Part shown: one piece after another, positions 40,350 through 52,100 of the stretch | Numbering within the stretch: the first letter of the stretch is position 1 | How the letters are laid out: each line of letters starts with the position of its first letter | NCBI GenBank assembly: GCA_021325675.1 | Contig: JAJTCM010000004.1 | Coordinates: 128,794 to 192,793 of the forward strand | From: Crocinitomicaceae bacterium | GTDB lineage: Bacteria; Bacteroidota; Bacteroidia; Flavobacteriales_D; Crocinitomicaceae | Direction: 5' to 3' | Length of the DNA stretch: 64,000 nt | Notes under the pieces: model-generated | Seen by the model: the letters and a program-made list of their open reading frames with translations, nothing else | Told to the model about the DNA's origin: nothing | Database searches by the model: none | Made by a program: the position numbers and the translations under genes

Positions 40350-40369
40350 GTTTTTTTTTCAAAAAAGAC

Positions 40370-40399
40370 TTGGTGATAAATAATTTATTCCTACATTTG
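40370..40399 (+). promoter_or_regulatory. Promoter of the tRNA-tuf operon
   Basis: TTG (40370-40372), a 19-base spacer and TACATTTG (40392-40399) match the consensus. The start site would be near 40406. Confidence 0.7.
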
Positions 40400-40418
40400 C
40401 AATCCCAAACGGGAAAAT

Positions 40419-40450
40419 TTTGGCGCAATTTGGCGCAAACGTTCTTTAAA
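40419..40450 (+). promoter_or_regulatory. Leader with tandem TTTGGCGCAA and a boxA-like word
   Basis: TTTGGCGCAA occurs twice without a gap (40419-40428 and 40429-40438), followed by GTTCTTTAAA (40441-40450), which resembles boxA of rRNA leaders. It lies between the promoter and the first tRNA. An antitermination role is inferred. Confidence 0.4.
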
Positions 40451-40464
40451 TAATAATTCAATGT

Positions 40465-40538
40465 GCCGGTGTAGCTCAGTTGGCTAGAGCAGCTGATTTG
40501 TAATCAGCAGGTCGGGGGTTCGAGTCCCTCCACCGGCT
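40465..40538 (+). tRNA. tRNA-Thr (TGT)
   Basis: A 74-base cloverleaf. Acceptor GCCGGTG/CACCGGC, anticodon loop with TGT, T arm GGGGGTTCGAGTCCCTC. CCA is not encoded. Confidence 0.95.
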
Positions 40539-40550
40539 CAAAAAAATTCT

Positions 40551-40632
40551 GGGGGTGTCGCATAGTGGCTATTGCAGCAGACTGTAAATCTGTCACCGAG
40601 AGGTATCGTTGGTTCGAGTCCATCCACCCCCA
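40551..40632 (+). tRNA. tRNA-Tyr (GTA)
   Basis: An 82-base class II tRNA with a long variable arm. Acceptor GGGGGTG/CACCCCC, anticodon GTA in ACTGTAAAT. CCA is not encoded. Confidence 0.95.
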
Positions 40633-40654
40633 CTTCACATTGAACATAATATAA

Positions 40655-40727
40655 GCGGGAGTAGCTCAGTTGGTAGAGCGTCAGCCTTCCAAGCTGAGGG
40701 TCGCGAGTTCGAGTCTCGTCTCCCGCT
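40655..40727 (+). tRNA. tRNA-Gly (TCC)
   Basis: A 73-base cloverleaf. Acceptor GCGGGAG with CTCCCGC-type 3' strand, anticodon TCC in CCTTCCAAG. Confidence 0.95.
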
Positions 40728-40746
40728 CTATTATTTAAAGAGCTTT

Positions 40747-40818
40747 GCCGGTGTAGCTCAGGGGTAGAGCGCTTCCTTGGTAAGGAAGAGGTCACGAGTT
40801 CAAATCTCGTCATTGGCT
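40747..40818 (+). tRNA. tRNA-Thr (GGT)
   Basis: A 72-base cloverleaf with anticodon GGT in CTTGGTAAG. The acceptor GCCGGTG pairs with CATTGGC through two adjacent G-T pairs, a minor oddity. Confidence 0.93.
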
Positions 40819-40827
40819 CATACGGTT

Positions 40828-40855
40828 TTTCATCCAATCTAATGGGTGAAATTTT
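40828..40855 (+). terminator. Hairpin between tRNA-Thr and tuf, possible attenuator
   Basis: TTTCATCC (40828-40835) pairs with GGGTGAAA (40844-40851), one G-T pair, loop of 8, followed by TTTT. It lies 50 bases before the tuf ATG. Confidence 0.4.
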
Positions 40856-40905
40856 GTATATATTAAAGTTGGCAATTTATTAATAACTAAGTAACAAATA
40901 AAAAA

Positions 40906-42093
<1,188 letters not shown>

Positions 42094-42120
42094 TTTTAGC
42101 GAACAAATAAATAACTACGA

Positions 42121-42146
42121 AAAGGGGAGCTTTGCCTCCCCTTTTT
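42121..42146 (+). terminator. Intrinsic terminator between tuf and tRNA-Trp
   Basis: AAAGGGGAG (42121-42129) pairs with CTCCCCTTT (42136-42144), loop of 6, with T to 42146. tRNA-Trp begins 3 bases later, so downstream genes need read-through or an unseen promoter. Confidence 0.75.
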
Positions 42147-42148
42147 AT

Positions 42149-42221
42149 GCGGGTGTAGCTCAGCTGGTAGAGTAGTGGTCTCCAAAACCATTGGTCGTGA
42201 GTTCGAATCTTACCGCCCGCG
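42149..42221 (+). tRNA. tRNA-Trp (CCA)
   Basis: A 73-base cloverleaf with acceptor GCGGGTG/CGCCCGC and anticodon CCA in TCTCCAAAA. secE starts 17 bases after its end. Confidence 0.94.
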
Positions 42222-42237
42222 CAAAACAGAAGATAAC

Positions 42238-42465
42238 GTGTCAAAATTTAAAAACTATTTCAGCGAAACAATTACCGAAATGGTACATAATGTTTCCTGG
42301 CCGACCTGGAAGGAATTGCAGAGCAACACCATTATTGTGGTGATTGCTACTGTCATTTTTACCGCATTGATTTTTGTAATGGATTTTCTTTTCGGAATTT
42401 CAGCTGCAGATGACAAGTCTTTTTGGAAAGGCGCATTAGGTTTCATTTACCACATGTTTAAATAA
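42238..42465 (+). CDS. secE: Preprotein translocase subunit SecE
   Basis: A 75-residue protein with a single transmembrane helix (about 33-52) preceded by the SecE signature VHNVSWPTWKELQSNT. The start is GTG at 42238; the open frame further upstream runs through tRNA-Trp and is rejected. SecE stabilises SecY in the translocon. nusG follows after 5 bases. Confidence 0.92.
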   Translation: MSKFKNYFSETITEMVHNVSWPTWKELQSNTIIVVIATVIFTALIFVMDFLFGISAADDKSFWKGALGFIYHMFK

Positions 42466-42470
42466 GGAAA

Positions 42471-43022
42471 ATGGCAGAGATTAAGAAGAGATGGTATGTT
42501 GTCCGTGCTGTGAGCGGAAAAGAGAAGAAGGTGAAGGAATACCTCGAGCTGGAAATCTCCCGTCACAAGTTAGATGATTTCGTTTCCCAGGTTTTGATCC
42601 CAACGGAGAAGGTTTTCCAGATCCGCAACGGGAAAAAGATCAGCAAGGAGAAATCTTACCTTCCGGGCTATGTTCTTATTGAAGCTGCCCTGGTAGGTGA
42701 AGTACCGCACGTAATCAAAGGTGTTCCCAATGTAATCGGTTTCCTCGGCGCTGAAAAAGGCGGTGAGCCCGTTCCGATGCGTTTGGCTGAAGTAAACCGG
42801 ATCTTAGGTAAAGTGGACGAGCTCCTCGAAACCGAAGAAGAAATGAAAATTCCTTTTGTTGTAGGCGAACCGGTGAAAGTAATCGACGGTCCGTTCAACA
42901 ACTTCAGCGGTGTGATCGATGAGATCAACGAAGACAAGAAAAAACTGAAAGTGATGGTGAAGATCTTCGGAAGGAAAAACCTTTTGGAGCTGAGCTACAT
43001 GCAGGTTGAAAAGGAAATTTAA
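42471..43022 (+). CDS. nusG: Transcription termination/antitermination protein NusG
   Basis: A 183-residue protein with the NGN domain (WYVVRAVSGKEKKVKEYLE, then KSYLPGYVLIEA) and a C-terminal KOW domain (VGEPVKVIDGPFNNFSGVI). It binds RNA polymerase and couples transcription with translation. It lies between secE and rplK as in most bacteria. Confidence 0.96.
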   Translation: MAEIKKRWYVVRAVSGKEKKVKEYLELEISRHKLDDFVSQVLIPTEKVFQIRNGKKISKEKSYLPGYVLIEAALVGEVPHVIKGVPNVIGFLGAEKGGEPVPMRLAEVNRILGKVDELLETEEEMKIPFVVGEPVKVIDGPFNNFSGVIDEINEDKKKLKVMVKIFGRKNLLELSYMQVEKEI

Positions 43023-43042
43023 GTTTGTATTAACCCGTAGGA

Positions 43043-43079
43043 GTGAGGTTACTGATTAAAGCTTCCCTTTAATACTCAC
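43043..43079 (+). promoter_or_regulatory. Hairpin leader before rplK
   Basis: GTGAG (43043-43047) pairs with CTCAC (43075-43079) around an inner stem ATTAAAG/CTTTAAT (43055-43061 and 43067-43073). It lies in the nusG-rplK gap, 26 bases before rplK. It may be the autoregulatory site of the L11-L1 operon, but the consensus was not checked. Confidence 0.4.
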
Positions 43080-43104
43080 GTTGGACTACATAAATTATAA
43101 ATAA

Positions 43105-43551
43105 ATGGCTAAAGAAGTAGCAGCATTGATCAAATTACAGATCAAAGGTGGCGCAGCTAACCCAGCCCCTCCGGTTGGTCCCGCACTTGGTGCAAAAGGG
43201 GTCAACATCATGGAGTTCTGCAAGCAGTATAACGCTCGTACGCAGGATAAGCCAGGGAAAGTGTTGCCATGCGTAATCACTGTGTACAGTGACAAATCGT
43301 TTGATTTTGTTATCAAAACGCCTCCGGCAGCGATCCAGATCATGGATTCAGCTAAGATTAAGAAGGGTTCTTCAACTCCGAACAAATCCAAAGTTGGAAC
43401 TATGACATGGGATCAGGTTCGCACAATCGCAGAAGACAAAATGCCTGACATGAACTGTTTTACAGTTGATTCAGCAATGTCTATGGTTGCAGGAACGGCA
43501 AGAAGTATGGGTGTAACTGTCAAAGGTGGTGATGCACCGAAGACTAAATAA
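43105..43551 (+). CDS. rplK: 50S ribosomal protein L11
   Basis: A 148-residue protein with the L11 proline-rich start ([20 protein letters not shown]) and a C-terminal rRNA-binding domain ending in the [10 protein letters not shown] segment. It forms the GTPase-associated centre with the L10/L12 stalk. First of four ribosomal genes; rplA follows after 10 bases. Confidence 0.97.
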   Translation: MAKEVAALIKLQIKGGAANPAPPVGPALGAKGVNIMEFCKQYNARTQDKPGKVLPCVITVYSDKSFDFVIKTPPAAIQIMDSAKIKKGSSTPNKSKVGTMTWDQVRTIAEDKMPDMNCFTVDSAMSMVAGTARSMGVTVKGGDAPKTK

Positions 43552-43561
43552 TTGTTGAAAC

Positions 43562-44257
43562 ATGGGAAGAGTATCTAAAAAGAGAAAAGAAGTTTTGGCC
43601 AAATATGATTTGACTAAAACTTACACCTTGGTTGAAGCATGTGATTTAGTTAAGAACATCACGACCACGAAGTTCGACGCTTCTGTTGATATCAGCGTAA
43701 GACTGGGGGTTGACCCCCGTAAGGCTAACCAGATGGTACGCGGTACTGTTGCCTTACCTCACGGAACCGGTAAAGATATGAAAGTATTGGTACTTTGTAC
43801 ACCGGATAAAGAAGCTGAGGCAAAAGCGGCAGGAGCTGATCATGTTGGTTTGGACGATTACATTGAAAAAATCAAAGGAGGATGGACAGATATTGATGTG
43901 ATCATCACCATGCCATCCGTTATGGGGAAAGTTGGTGCGTTAGGTAGAGTATTAGGCCCGCGTGGTTTGATGCCTAACCCGAAAACAGGAACTGTAACCA
44001 TGGAAGTGGGTAAAGCTGTTGAAGAAGTGAAAGCTGGTAAAATTGACTTTAAAGTAGACAAGTACGGAAATATCCATACTGCTATCGGTAAGGCAAGTTT
44101 CGAAGGCGGCAAATTGAAGGAAAATGCATTTGAATTGGTAAATGCGTTGAACAAATTGAAGCCGGCTGCAGCTAAAGGAACTTACATCAAGAGCATTTTC
44201 ATCAGTTCTACTATGAGTCCTAGTATCCAAATTGATGCTAAATCTGTGGTAGCTTAA
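43562..44257 (+). CDS. rplA: 50S ribosomal protein L1
   Basis: A 231-residue L1 stalk protein. It has [20 protein letters not shown] and the signature segment [17 protein letters not shown]1 often represses its own operon by binding the mRNA. rplJ follows after 12 bases, so there is no separate L10 leader here. Confidence 0.97.
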   Translation: MGRVSKKRKEVLAKYDLTKTYTLVEACDLVKNITTTKFDASVDISVRLGVDPRKANQMVRGTVALPHGTGKDMKVLVLCTPDKEAEAKAAGADHVGLDDYIEKIKGGWTDIDVIITMPSVMGKVGALGRVLGPRGLMPNPKTGTVTMEVGKAVEEVKAGKIDFKVDKYGNIHTAIGKASFEGGKLKENAFELVNALNKLKPAAAKGTYIKSIFISSTMSPSIQIDAKSVVA

Positions 44258-44269
44258 AAACTTAGTATT

Positions 44270-44791
44270 ATGACAAAAGAACAAAAAGCTAAATACATAG
44301 ATGAACTAGCAGCAGAATTATCGCAGGCAGGTGTTTTTTACCTGGCGGATACTTCTGAGTTGACTGTAGAGACAATCAACCAATTGCGCAGAAGATGTTT
44401 TCAGTCAAACATTCGTTTGAAAGTAGTGAAAAACACGCTTTTGCAAAAAGCAATGGAAAGCATTGACGGTAAAGACTACAGTGAATTATCAGGTGTATTG
44501 TCCGGTCCAACATCAATCATGTTTGCAGAAGTAGGTAATTTACCTGCTAGAATCATTAAAGACTTCCGTAAGAAAAGCGATAAGCCGTTACTGAAGGGAG
44601 CATTTATTGATGAAGCAATTTTCATCGGCGACAGCCAGTTAGACGCTTTGGTTTCCTTGAAAAGCAAAGAAGAATTACTCGGCGAAATCGTTGGATTGCT
44701 TCAAAGCCCAGCCAAAAATGTTATTTCTGCCCTTAAAGGTCAGGGAGGCAAGATTGCTGGCATCTTAAAAACGCTCGAAGAAAGAGCATAA
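44270..44791 (+). CDS. rplJ: 50S ribosomal protein L10
   Basis: A 173-residue protein that anchors L7/L12 dimers to the ribosome. N-terminal YLADTSELTVETINQLRR, then RLKVVKNTLLQKAME, and the C-terminal helical binding site for L12. Normal length and usual place between rplA and rplL. Confidence 0.96.
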   Translation: MTKEQKAKYIDELAAELSQAGVFYLADTSELTVETINQLRRRCFQSNIRLKVVKNTLLQKAMESIDGKDYSELSGVLSGPTSIMFAEVGNLPARIIKDFRKKSDKPLLKGAFIDEAIFIGDSQLDALVSLKSKEELLGEIVGLLQSPAKNVISALKGQGGKIAGILKTLEERA

Positions 44792-44824
44792 TTAATTATT
44801 GTATAACATTTTAAAATAAATAAA

Positions 44825-45202
44825 ATGGCTGATTTAAAGCAAATTGCGGAAACGCTGGTTAACTTAACTGTTAAAGAAGTAAATGAACTTGCAACTATCC
44901 TGAAGGATGAGTACGGAATCGAACCTGCTGCTGCAGCTGCTGTTATGGTAGCTGGTGGAGGTGGTGGCGAAGCTGCTGCTGCAGAAGAGAAAACTGCATT
45001 CGACGTAGTATTGAAATCAGGTGGTGCTAACAAACTGGCAGTTGTTAAACTCGTTAAAGAGTTGACAGGTAACGGTTTGAAAGAATCTAAAGATTTAGTT
45101 GACGGTGCTCCTGCAACTTTGAAAGAAGGAGTTTCTAAAGACGAAGCTGAAGGTCTCAAAAAATCTCTGGAAGAAGCTGGAGCAGAAGTTGAGATTAAGT
45201 AA
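44825..45202 (+). CDS. rplL: 50S ribosomal protein L7/L12
   Basis: A 125-residue stalk protein: helical dimerisation domain, an Ala/Gly-rich hinge ([19 protein letters not shown]) and the factor-binding C-terminal domain with [19 protein letters not shown]. It recruits translation GTPases. A long hairpin separates it from rpoB. Confidence 0.97.
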   Translation: MADLKQIAETLVNLTVKEVNELATILKDEYGIEPAAAAAVMVAGGGGGEAAAAEEKTAFDVVLKSGGANKLAVVKLVKELTGNGLKESKDLVDGAPATLKEGVSKDEAEGLKKSLEEAGAEVEIK

Positions 45203-45217
45203 TTTATTACATTTAAT

Positions 45218-45259
45218 ACAGGTAAAGGTGTCCGTCAATTGACGGATGCCTATTCCTGT
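45218..45259 (+). terminator. Long hairpin between rplL and rpoB (attenuator or processing site)
   Basis: ACAGG/CCTGT at the base, AGG/CCT in the middle and a perfect TCCGTC-AATT-GACGGA at the tip form an interrupted stem over 42 bases. It is followed by TTTATTTGC rather than a full T-run, so partial termination or RNase processing is likely, as known for this gap in E. coli. Confidence 0.5.
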
Positions 45260-45313
45260 TTATTTGCATTAAGTGCATAAAAGTCCTTTTTAATAAAATT
45301 AATTCTTTTAGCC

Positions 45314-48300
45314 TTGGCAACAACAAGCAATTTATCGACAAGAGTCAATTTTGCATCAAGCAAAAATGTTTTTGAATACCCGGATTTCCTGGATATTCAG
45401 TTAAAATCCTTCCAGGAGTTCTTCCAGTTGGAAACAACCCCGGAGAACAGAGATAGCGAAGGATTATTTAAAGTATTTTCAGAAAACTTCCCGATTACAG
45501 ATACCCGTAATCAATTCGTACTGGAGTTTTTGGATTACTTCATCGATCCCCCAAGATATACAATTGATGAGTGTATCGAACGCGGATTAACTTACAGTGT
45601 GCCATTAAAGGCCAAGCTTAAATTGTATTGTACCGACCCTGAACACGAGGATTTCGAAACCATCGTTCAGGATGTATACTTAGGTACAATCCCTTATATG
45701 ACTCCAAAAGGATCATTCGTAATCAACGGCGCTGAACGTGTAATCGTTTCCCAGCTTCACCGTTCACCGGGTGTATTCTTTGGTCAGAGTCGCCATGCCA
45801 ACGGAACAAAATTATATTCTGCCCGTGTCATTCCTTTCAAAGGGTCCTGGATCGAGTTCGCAACAGACATCAACAATGTTATGTACGCTTACATCGACCG
45901 GAAAAAGAAATTGCCTGTAACAACTTTGTTCCGCGCAATCGGTTATGAAACGGATAAGGATATTCTCGAAATATTTGGACTTGCTGACGAAGAAAAAGCT
46001 ACCAAAGCGAACCTGAAAAAGCTCGTAGGTAGAAAATTAGCTGCAAGGGTATTGAAAACATGGATCGAAGACTTCGTAGATGAAGATACAGGAGAAGTTG
46101 TATCCATCGAGCGAAACGAAGTTCTCCTCGACCGTGAAACAGTGATTGAAGACGAGCACATTGACCTGATCGTGGATTCAGGCGTGAAAACAGTTATCCT
46201 GCACAAAGATGACGTAAACACGGCGGATTACACCATCATTTACAACACGCTCCAGAAAGATACATCCAACTCGGAAAAAGAAGCGGTAGAGCACATTTAC
46301 CGTCAGCTGCGTAACGCTGAGCCGCCTGATTATGAAACGGCGAAAAGCGTATTCGAAAAACTGTTCTTCTCCGATACACGTTATGACTTAGGTGAAGTAG
46401 GCCGTTTCCGTCTGAACAAGAAATTGGTTCTCGACGACAGCGAAGATTCCCGCGTCCTGACGAAAAACGACATTATCTGCATCATCAAGTATTTGATCGA
46501 ATTGATCAACTCCAAAGCAGATGTAGATGATATTGACCACTTATCCAACCGTCGTGTCAGAACGGTAGGTGAGCAGCTTTACGCACAATTCGGCGTTGGT
46601 CTTGCCCGTATGGCGAGAACGATCCGTGAGCGTATGAACGTACGTGATAACGAAGTCTTCACACCGATCGACCTGATCAACGCGAAAACTTTGTCTTCCG
46701 TAATCAACTCTTTCTTTGGTACCAACCAGCTTTCCCAGTTTATGGACCAGACGAACCCGCTTTCCGAGGTAACTCACAAGCGTCGTCTCTCCGCACTCGG
46801 GCCAGGCGGTCTTTCCCGTGAAAGAGCAGGATTTGAGGTACGTGACGTTCACTACACACACTACGGACGTTTATGTACGATCGAAACACCGGAGGGTCCG
46901 AACATTGGTTTGATCTCTTCCCTGTGTGTATTTGCGAAAGTGAATAAATTAGGTTTCATCGAAACACCATACCGCGAAGTATCAGCAGGAAAAGTTGACT
47001 TGAACAAAGAGCCGATTTACCTGACAGCTGAAGAGGAAGATCAGAAAATGATCGCCCAGGCGAATGCGAAAGTGGATGACAAAGGAAACTTCAAGACGGA
47101 ACTGGTGAAAGCCAGGAACGAAGGTGATTTCCCGGTTGTTGACCCGAAAGATTTGAACCTGATGGACGTTGGTGCGAACCAGATCGCTTCCATTGCGGCT
47201 TCTTCCATTCCATTCCTCGAGCATGATGATGCCAACCGTGCCCTGATGGGATCCAACATGCAGCGCCAGGCAGTTCCGTTGTTGAAACCGAGCTCGCCGA
47301 TCGTTGGTACAGGTATTGAAAGACTCGTGGCAAGAGATTCCCGCGTGTTGATCAATGCTGAAGGCCCGGGTGCAGTTGAGTACGTTGATGCAAACGAAAT
47401 CGTAATCCGTTACGACTGGGATGCTGATGACAAGCTCGTAAGCTTCGACAGCGAAGTGAAAACTTACACGCTGACTAAATTTAAGAAAACTAACCAGAGT
47501 ACAACCATCAACCTCAAGCCGATCGTTAAGAAAGGTGACCGCGTTGAAAAAGGACAGGTACTTTGTGAAGGATATGCTACACAGCAGGGCGAGCTTGCCC
47601 TCGGACAGAACCTCAAAGTGGCGTTCATGCCATGGAAAGGGTACAACTTCGAGGATGCAATCGTAATTTCTGAGAAAGTGGTGCGTGACGATATCTTTAC
47701 GTCCATCCACATCGATGAGTACGCTCTTGAAGTGCGCGACACAAAACGTGGTATGGAGGAGTTAACATCCGATATCCCGAACGTGAGCGAAGAAGCTACC
47801 CGCGACCTCGACGAGAACGGTTTGATCCGTATCGGTGCTGAGATCAAGGAGGGCGATATCTTAATCGGTAAGATCACTCCGAAAGGGGAAACTGATCCTT
47901 CACCGGAAGAGAAGCTTTTACGTGCAATCTTTGGAGACAAGGCTGGTGACGTGAAGGATGCTTCCCTGAAAGCAGGACCATCTTTACGTGGTGTCGTAAT
48001 CGACAAAAAGCTGTTTTCCCGCTCGGTAAAAGACCGTAAATCCAAGGCGCAGGATAAACCAATCCTCGAATCACTGGATGCGGACTTCGAAAAGGATTTC
48101 GCTACATTGAAAGAAAAGCTGGTTGACAAGTTGTTGCAAATCCTGGGCGAAAGCAAATCGGCCGGAGTTTACAATAACTTTAAGGAAGAAATCATCAAAA
48201 AAGGTACGAAGTTCACACAGAAAAACCTTTTCGCGATCGATTATTCCATTGTGAACCCTTCAAGCTGGACTTCAGAAGCAAAAACAAATTCCCTGATCGG

Positions 48301-49126
48301 CCGTTTGATCCATAACTTCAACATTAAGGCAAACGATCTTTTAGGAACTTATAAGCGTAAAAAATTCCATATTTCCGTAGGGGATGAACTGCCTGCAGGA
48401 ATTATGAAAATGGCGAAAGTTTATGTTGCTAAAAAACGTAAGCTGAAAGTAGGGGATAAGATGGCAGGACGCCACGGAAACAAGGGTATCGTTGCGAACA
48501 TCGTTCGCCAGGAAGATATGCCGTTCCTCGAGGACGGAACTCCGGTAGATATCGTATTGAACCCGCTGGGTGTACCTTCCCGTATGAACCTTGGCCAGAT
48601 TTATGAAACTGTATTGGGCTGGGCCGGCGAGAAGCTGGGTGTTAAATTTGCAACACCAATCTTCGACGGGGCTACTCCACAGGAAATCGATGAATGGACT
48701 GCAAAAGCCGGTGTACCGACTTCAGGTAAAACTTACCTGTATGACGGTGGAACAGGTGACCGCTTCCACCAGACAGCAACAGTAGGTATCATTTACATGC
48801 TGAAACTGTCCCACATGGTGGATGACAAAATGCACGCCCGTTCAATCGGACCATACTCCCTCATTACGCAGCAGCCACTTGGTGGTAAAGCGCAGTTCGG
48901 GGGCCAGCGTTTCGGTGAGATGGAGGTTTGGGCACTCGAAGCATTCGGTGCTGCCAACATCCTGCAGGAAATCCTGACTGTGAAGTCGGATGACGTGATG
49001 GGCCGTGCCAAAGCTTACGAGGCAATCGTGAAAGGTGACAATATTCCTGAACCGGGAATTCCTGAATCCTTCAACGTATTGTTGCACGAATTAAGAGGAT
49101 TAGGGTTGAATATCTCAATGGATTAA
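45314..49126 (+). CDS. rpoB: DNA-directed RNA polymerase subunit beta
   Basis: A 1270-residue core polymerase subunit. The start is TTG at 45314, giving [20 protein letters not shown], which fits the N-terminus of related proteins; no ATG is near. Family segments: [20 protein letters not shown] with the rifampicin region, [18 protein letters not shown], and [16 protein letters not shown] at the end. Several lineage-specific stretches are present as usual in Bacteroidota. rpoC follows after 49 bases. Confidence 0.97.
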   Translation: MATTSNLSTRVNFASSKNVFEYPDFLDIQLKSFQEFFQLETTPENRDSEGLFKVFSENFPITDTRNQFVLEFLDYFIDPPRYTIDECIERGLTYSVPLKAKLKLYCTDPEHEDFETIVQDVYLGTIPYMTPKGSFVINGAERVIVSQLHRSPGVFFGQSRHANGTKLYSARVIPFKGSWIEFATDINNVMYAYIDRKKKLPVTTLFRAIGYETDKDILEIFGLADEEKATKANLKKLVGRKLAARVLKTWIEDFVDEDTGEVVSIERNEVLLDRETVIEDEHIDLIVDSGVKTVILHKDDVNTADYTIIYNTLQKDTSNSEKEAVEHIYRQLRNAEPPDYETAKSVFEKLFFSDTRYDLGEVGRFRLNKKLVLDDSEDSRVLTKNDIICIIKYLIELINSKADVDDIDHLSNRRVRTVGEQLYAQFGVGLARMARTIRERMNVRDNEVFTPIDLINAKTLSSVINSFFGTNQLSQFMDQTNPLSEVTHKRRLSALGPGGLSRERAGFEVRDVHYTHYGRLCTIETPEGPNIGLISSLCVFAKVNKLGFIETPYREVSAGKVDLNKEPIYLTAEEEDQKMIAQANAKVDDKGNFKTELVKARNEGDFPVVDPKDLNLMDVGANQIASIAASSIPFLEHDDANRALMGSNMQRQAVPLLKPSSPIVGTGIERLVARDSRVLINAEGPGAVEYVDANEIVIRYDWDADDKLVSFDSEVKTYTLTKFKKTNQSTTINLKPIVKKGDRVEKGQVLCEGYATQQGELALGQNLKVAFMPWKGYNFEDAIVISEKVVRDDIFTSIHIDEYALEVRDTKRGMEELTSDIPNVSEEATRDLDENGLIRIGAEIKEGDILIGKITPKGETDPSPEEKLLRAIFGDKAGDVKDASLKAGPSLRGVVIDKKLFSRSVKDRKSKAQDKPILESLDADFEKDFATLKEKLVDKLLQILGESKSAGVYNNFKEEIIKKGTKFTQKNLFAIDYSIVNPSSWTSEAKTNSLIGRLIHNFNIKANDLLGTYKRKKFHISVGDELPAGIMKMAKVYVAKKRKLKVGDKMAGRHGNKGIVANIVRQEDMPFLEDGTPVDIVLNPLGVPSRMNLGQIYETVLGWAGEKLGVKFATPIFDGATPQEIDEWTAKAGVPTSGKTYLYDGGTGDRFHQTATVGIIYMLKLSHMVDDKMHARSIGPYSLITQQPLGGKAQFGGQRFGEMEVWALEAFGAANILQEILTVKSDDVMGRAKAYEAIVKGDNIPEPGIPESFNVLLHELRGLGLNISMD

Positions 49127-49175
49127 TTCCGCTTTAACACGGAATAGTTGTTGAATTTTAATACAAGCAAGTAAA

Positions 49176-52100
49176 ATGGCTTACAGAAAAGAAACACCAA
49201 AAAAACAAAGCAGCTTCAACAAAATCACAATTTCACTGGCTTCGCCTGAGATTATTCTCGAGCAGTCCAGTGGTGAAGTGCTGAAGCCTGAAACGATAAA
49301 CTATCGTACATACAAACCTGAAAGAGATGGTCTGTTTTGCGAGCGTATTTTCGGACCGGTAAAAGATTATGAGTGCCATTGCGGTAAATACAAGCGTATC
49401 CGTTACAAAGGGATTGTTTGTGACCGTTGTGGTGTGGAGGTTACTGAGAAAAAAGTACGCCGTGAGCGCATGGGGCATATCTCTCTGGTAGTTCCTGTTG
49501 CGCATATCTGGTATTTCCGTTCGCTGCCAAATAAAATCGGTTACCTCTTAGGTTTGCCGACGAAAAAGCTCGACCAGATTATTTATTACGAAAGATACGT
49601 TGTTATCCAGTCCGGGATCGCCAATAATGTTGACGGTTCCCCGTTGAACTATTTGGATTTCCTTACGGAAGAAGAATACATGGATATCATCGATACTTTA
49701 CCGAAAGAAAACCAATATTTAGAGGATACGGATCCGAACAAGTTCATCGCGAAAATGGGGGCGGAATCGCTCTACGATTTGTTGAAGCGTTTGAACCTCG
49801 ACGAGATCTCCTACGATTTGCGCCACAAAGCAAATCACGAAACATCCGTTCAGCGTAAAAACGAAGCGTTGAAGCGTTTGCAGGTAGTGGAAGCTATGCG
49901 CGAATCGCAGACACGCATCGATAACCGTCCGGAATGGATGATCGTTCGTGTTGTTCCGGTTATCCCGCCTGAATTGCGTCCGCTCGTTCCATTGGATGGC
50001 GGCCGTTTCGCAACTTCCGATTTGAACGACCTTTACCGTCGTGTGATCATCCGTAACAACCGTTTGAAGCGTTTGATCGAAATCAAAGCACCGGAAGTGA
50101 TCCTGCGTAACGAAAAGCGTATGCTCCAGGAAGCCGTGGATTCCCTCTTCGATAACTCACGGAAATCAAGTGCGGTTAAAACAGACGCCAACCGTCCGTT
50201 GAAATCCCTCTCCGATTCCCTGAAAGGTAAGCAAGGACGTTTCCGTCAAAACTTACTCGGTAAGCGTGTGGATTACTCCGCGCGTTCCGTAATCGTCGTT
50301 GGACCGGATTTGAAACTGCATGAGTGCGGTTTGCCGAAAGATATGGCGGCTGAGCTCTACAAACCGTTCATTATCCGCAAGATGATCGAGCGTGGTATCG
50401 TGAAGACCGTTAAATCCGCGAAGAAAATCGTTGACCGCAAAGAGCCGGTTGTCTGGGATATTCTCGAAAGCGTACTGAAAGGCCACCCGGTGTTATTAAA
50501 CCGTGCCCCTACGCTTCACCGTTTAGGGATCCAGGCATTCCAGCCAAAGCTGATCGAAGGAAAAGCAATTCGTTTGCACCCATTGGTAACAACGGCATTC
50601 AACGCCGATTTCGATGGTGACCAGATGGCGGTACACTTACCGCTTGGTAACGCAGCAATTTTAGAGGCACAGTTGTTAATGCTGGCTTCACACAATATTC
50701 TGAACCCTGCCAACGGGGCGCCGATTGCGGTACCTTCCCAGGATATGGTTCTCGGTTTGTATTACATCACCAAAGGAAGAAGATCTACCGAAGAGCGTAA
50801 AGTTTTAGGTGAAGACGGTATTTTCTACTCCCCGGAGGAAGTAATCATTGCCCACAACGAAGGCCGTTTGGACCTGCACGCACACATTAAGGTGAAAACT
50901 TACGATCTGAACGAAGAAGGAGTTCCTGCTTTACAGATGGTTGAAACTACCTGCGGACGTGTATTGTTCAATGAAAGGTCTCCGCGTGAGGTAGGTTTCA
51001 TCAACGATGTACTGACCAAAAAAGCATTGCGTGACATTATCGGTAACGTATTGAAAATCTGTGGTACGGCACGTACTGCCCAGTTCCTCGATGATATCAA
51101 GGAATTAGGTTACCACATGGCCTTTAAAGGTGGATTGTCCTTTAACCTGGACGATATCATCATCCCGAAAGAGAAAGAGGTATTGGTAAACAAAGCCGAA
51201 GCAGAGGTGAAAGACGTAATGATGAACTACAACATGGGTCTCATCACCAATAACGAGCGTTACAACCAGATCATTGACATCTGGACGCATACCAACTCCC
51301 GCCTGACGCACACGCTGATGGAGCAGTTGAAAAATGACAACCAGGGATTCAACTCCATCTACATGATGTTTGACTCCGGTGCGCGTGGTTCCAAAGAGCA
51401 GATCCGTCAGCTTTCAGGAATGCGTGGATTGATGGCGAAACCGCAAAAATCCGGTGCTACTAGCCAGGAGATTATCGAGAACCCGATCCTTTCCAACTTT
51501 AAGGAAGGCCTTTCGATCCTCGAGTACTTTATCTCTACGCACGGTGCACGTAAAGGTTTGGCGGATACGGCCCTGAAAACAGCGGATGCGGGTTACCTGA
51601 CACGTCGTCTTGTAGACGTTTCCCAGGATGTTATCATCAATTCTCCGGATTGCGGTACATTACGCGGATTGGTTGCTACTTCATTGAAGAAAAACGACGA
51701 AATCGTTGAACCATTATATGATCGTATCTTAGGCAGGACTTCAGTTCATGATATCTACCACCCGGATACGGACAAACTGATCGTACACGCAGGTGAGCTG
51801 ATCTCAGAAACTGTAGCAGATGCTATTGAAAAAGGAGGAATTGACGAAGTAGAAATCCGTTCCGTACTGACTTGTGAGATGAGAAGAGGTGTTTGCTCGA
51901 AGTGTTACGGACGTAACCTGTCAACACACCGCCTTGCCCAGGAAGGTGATGCAGTAGGAGTTATTGCAGCGCAGTCCATCGGAGAGCCGGGTACACAGCT
52001 GACCCTCCGTACGTTCCACGTCGGTGGTACCGCTTCAGGTTCTTCTGATGACTCAGATTTGAAAGCTAAATCAAACGGTTTGCTCGAAATCGAGGAATTG

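Noticed and set aside
43023-43104. Second promoter for rplK within the nusG-rplK gap
   Set aside because: No TAnnTTTG box is present; only the hairpin is reported.
46982-47710. Long antisense open frame (242 residues) inside rpoB, with others at 47464-48156 and 52217-52882
   Set aside because: They mirror the codon pattern of highly expressed rpoB/rpoC and show no recognisable protein features.
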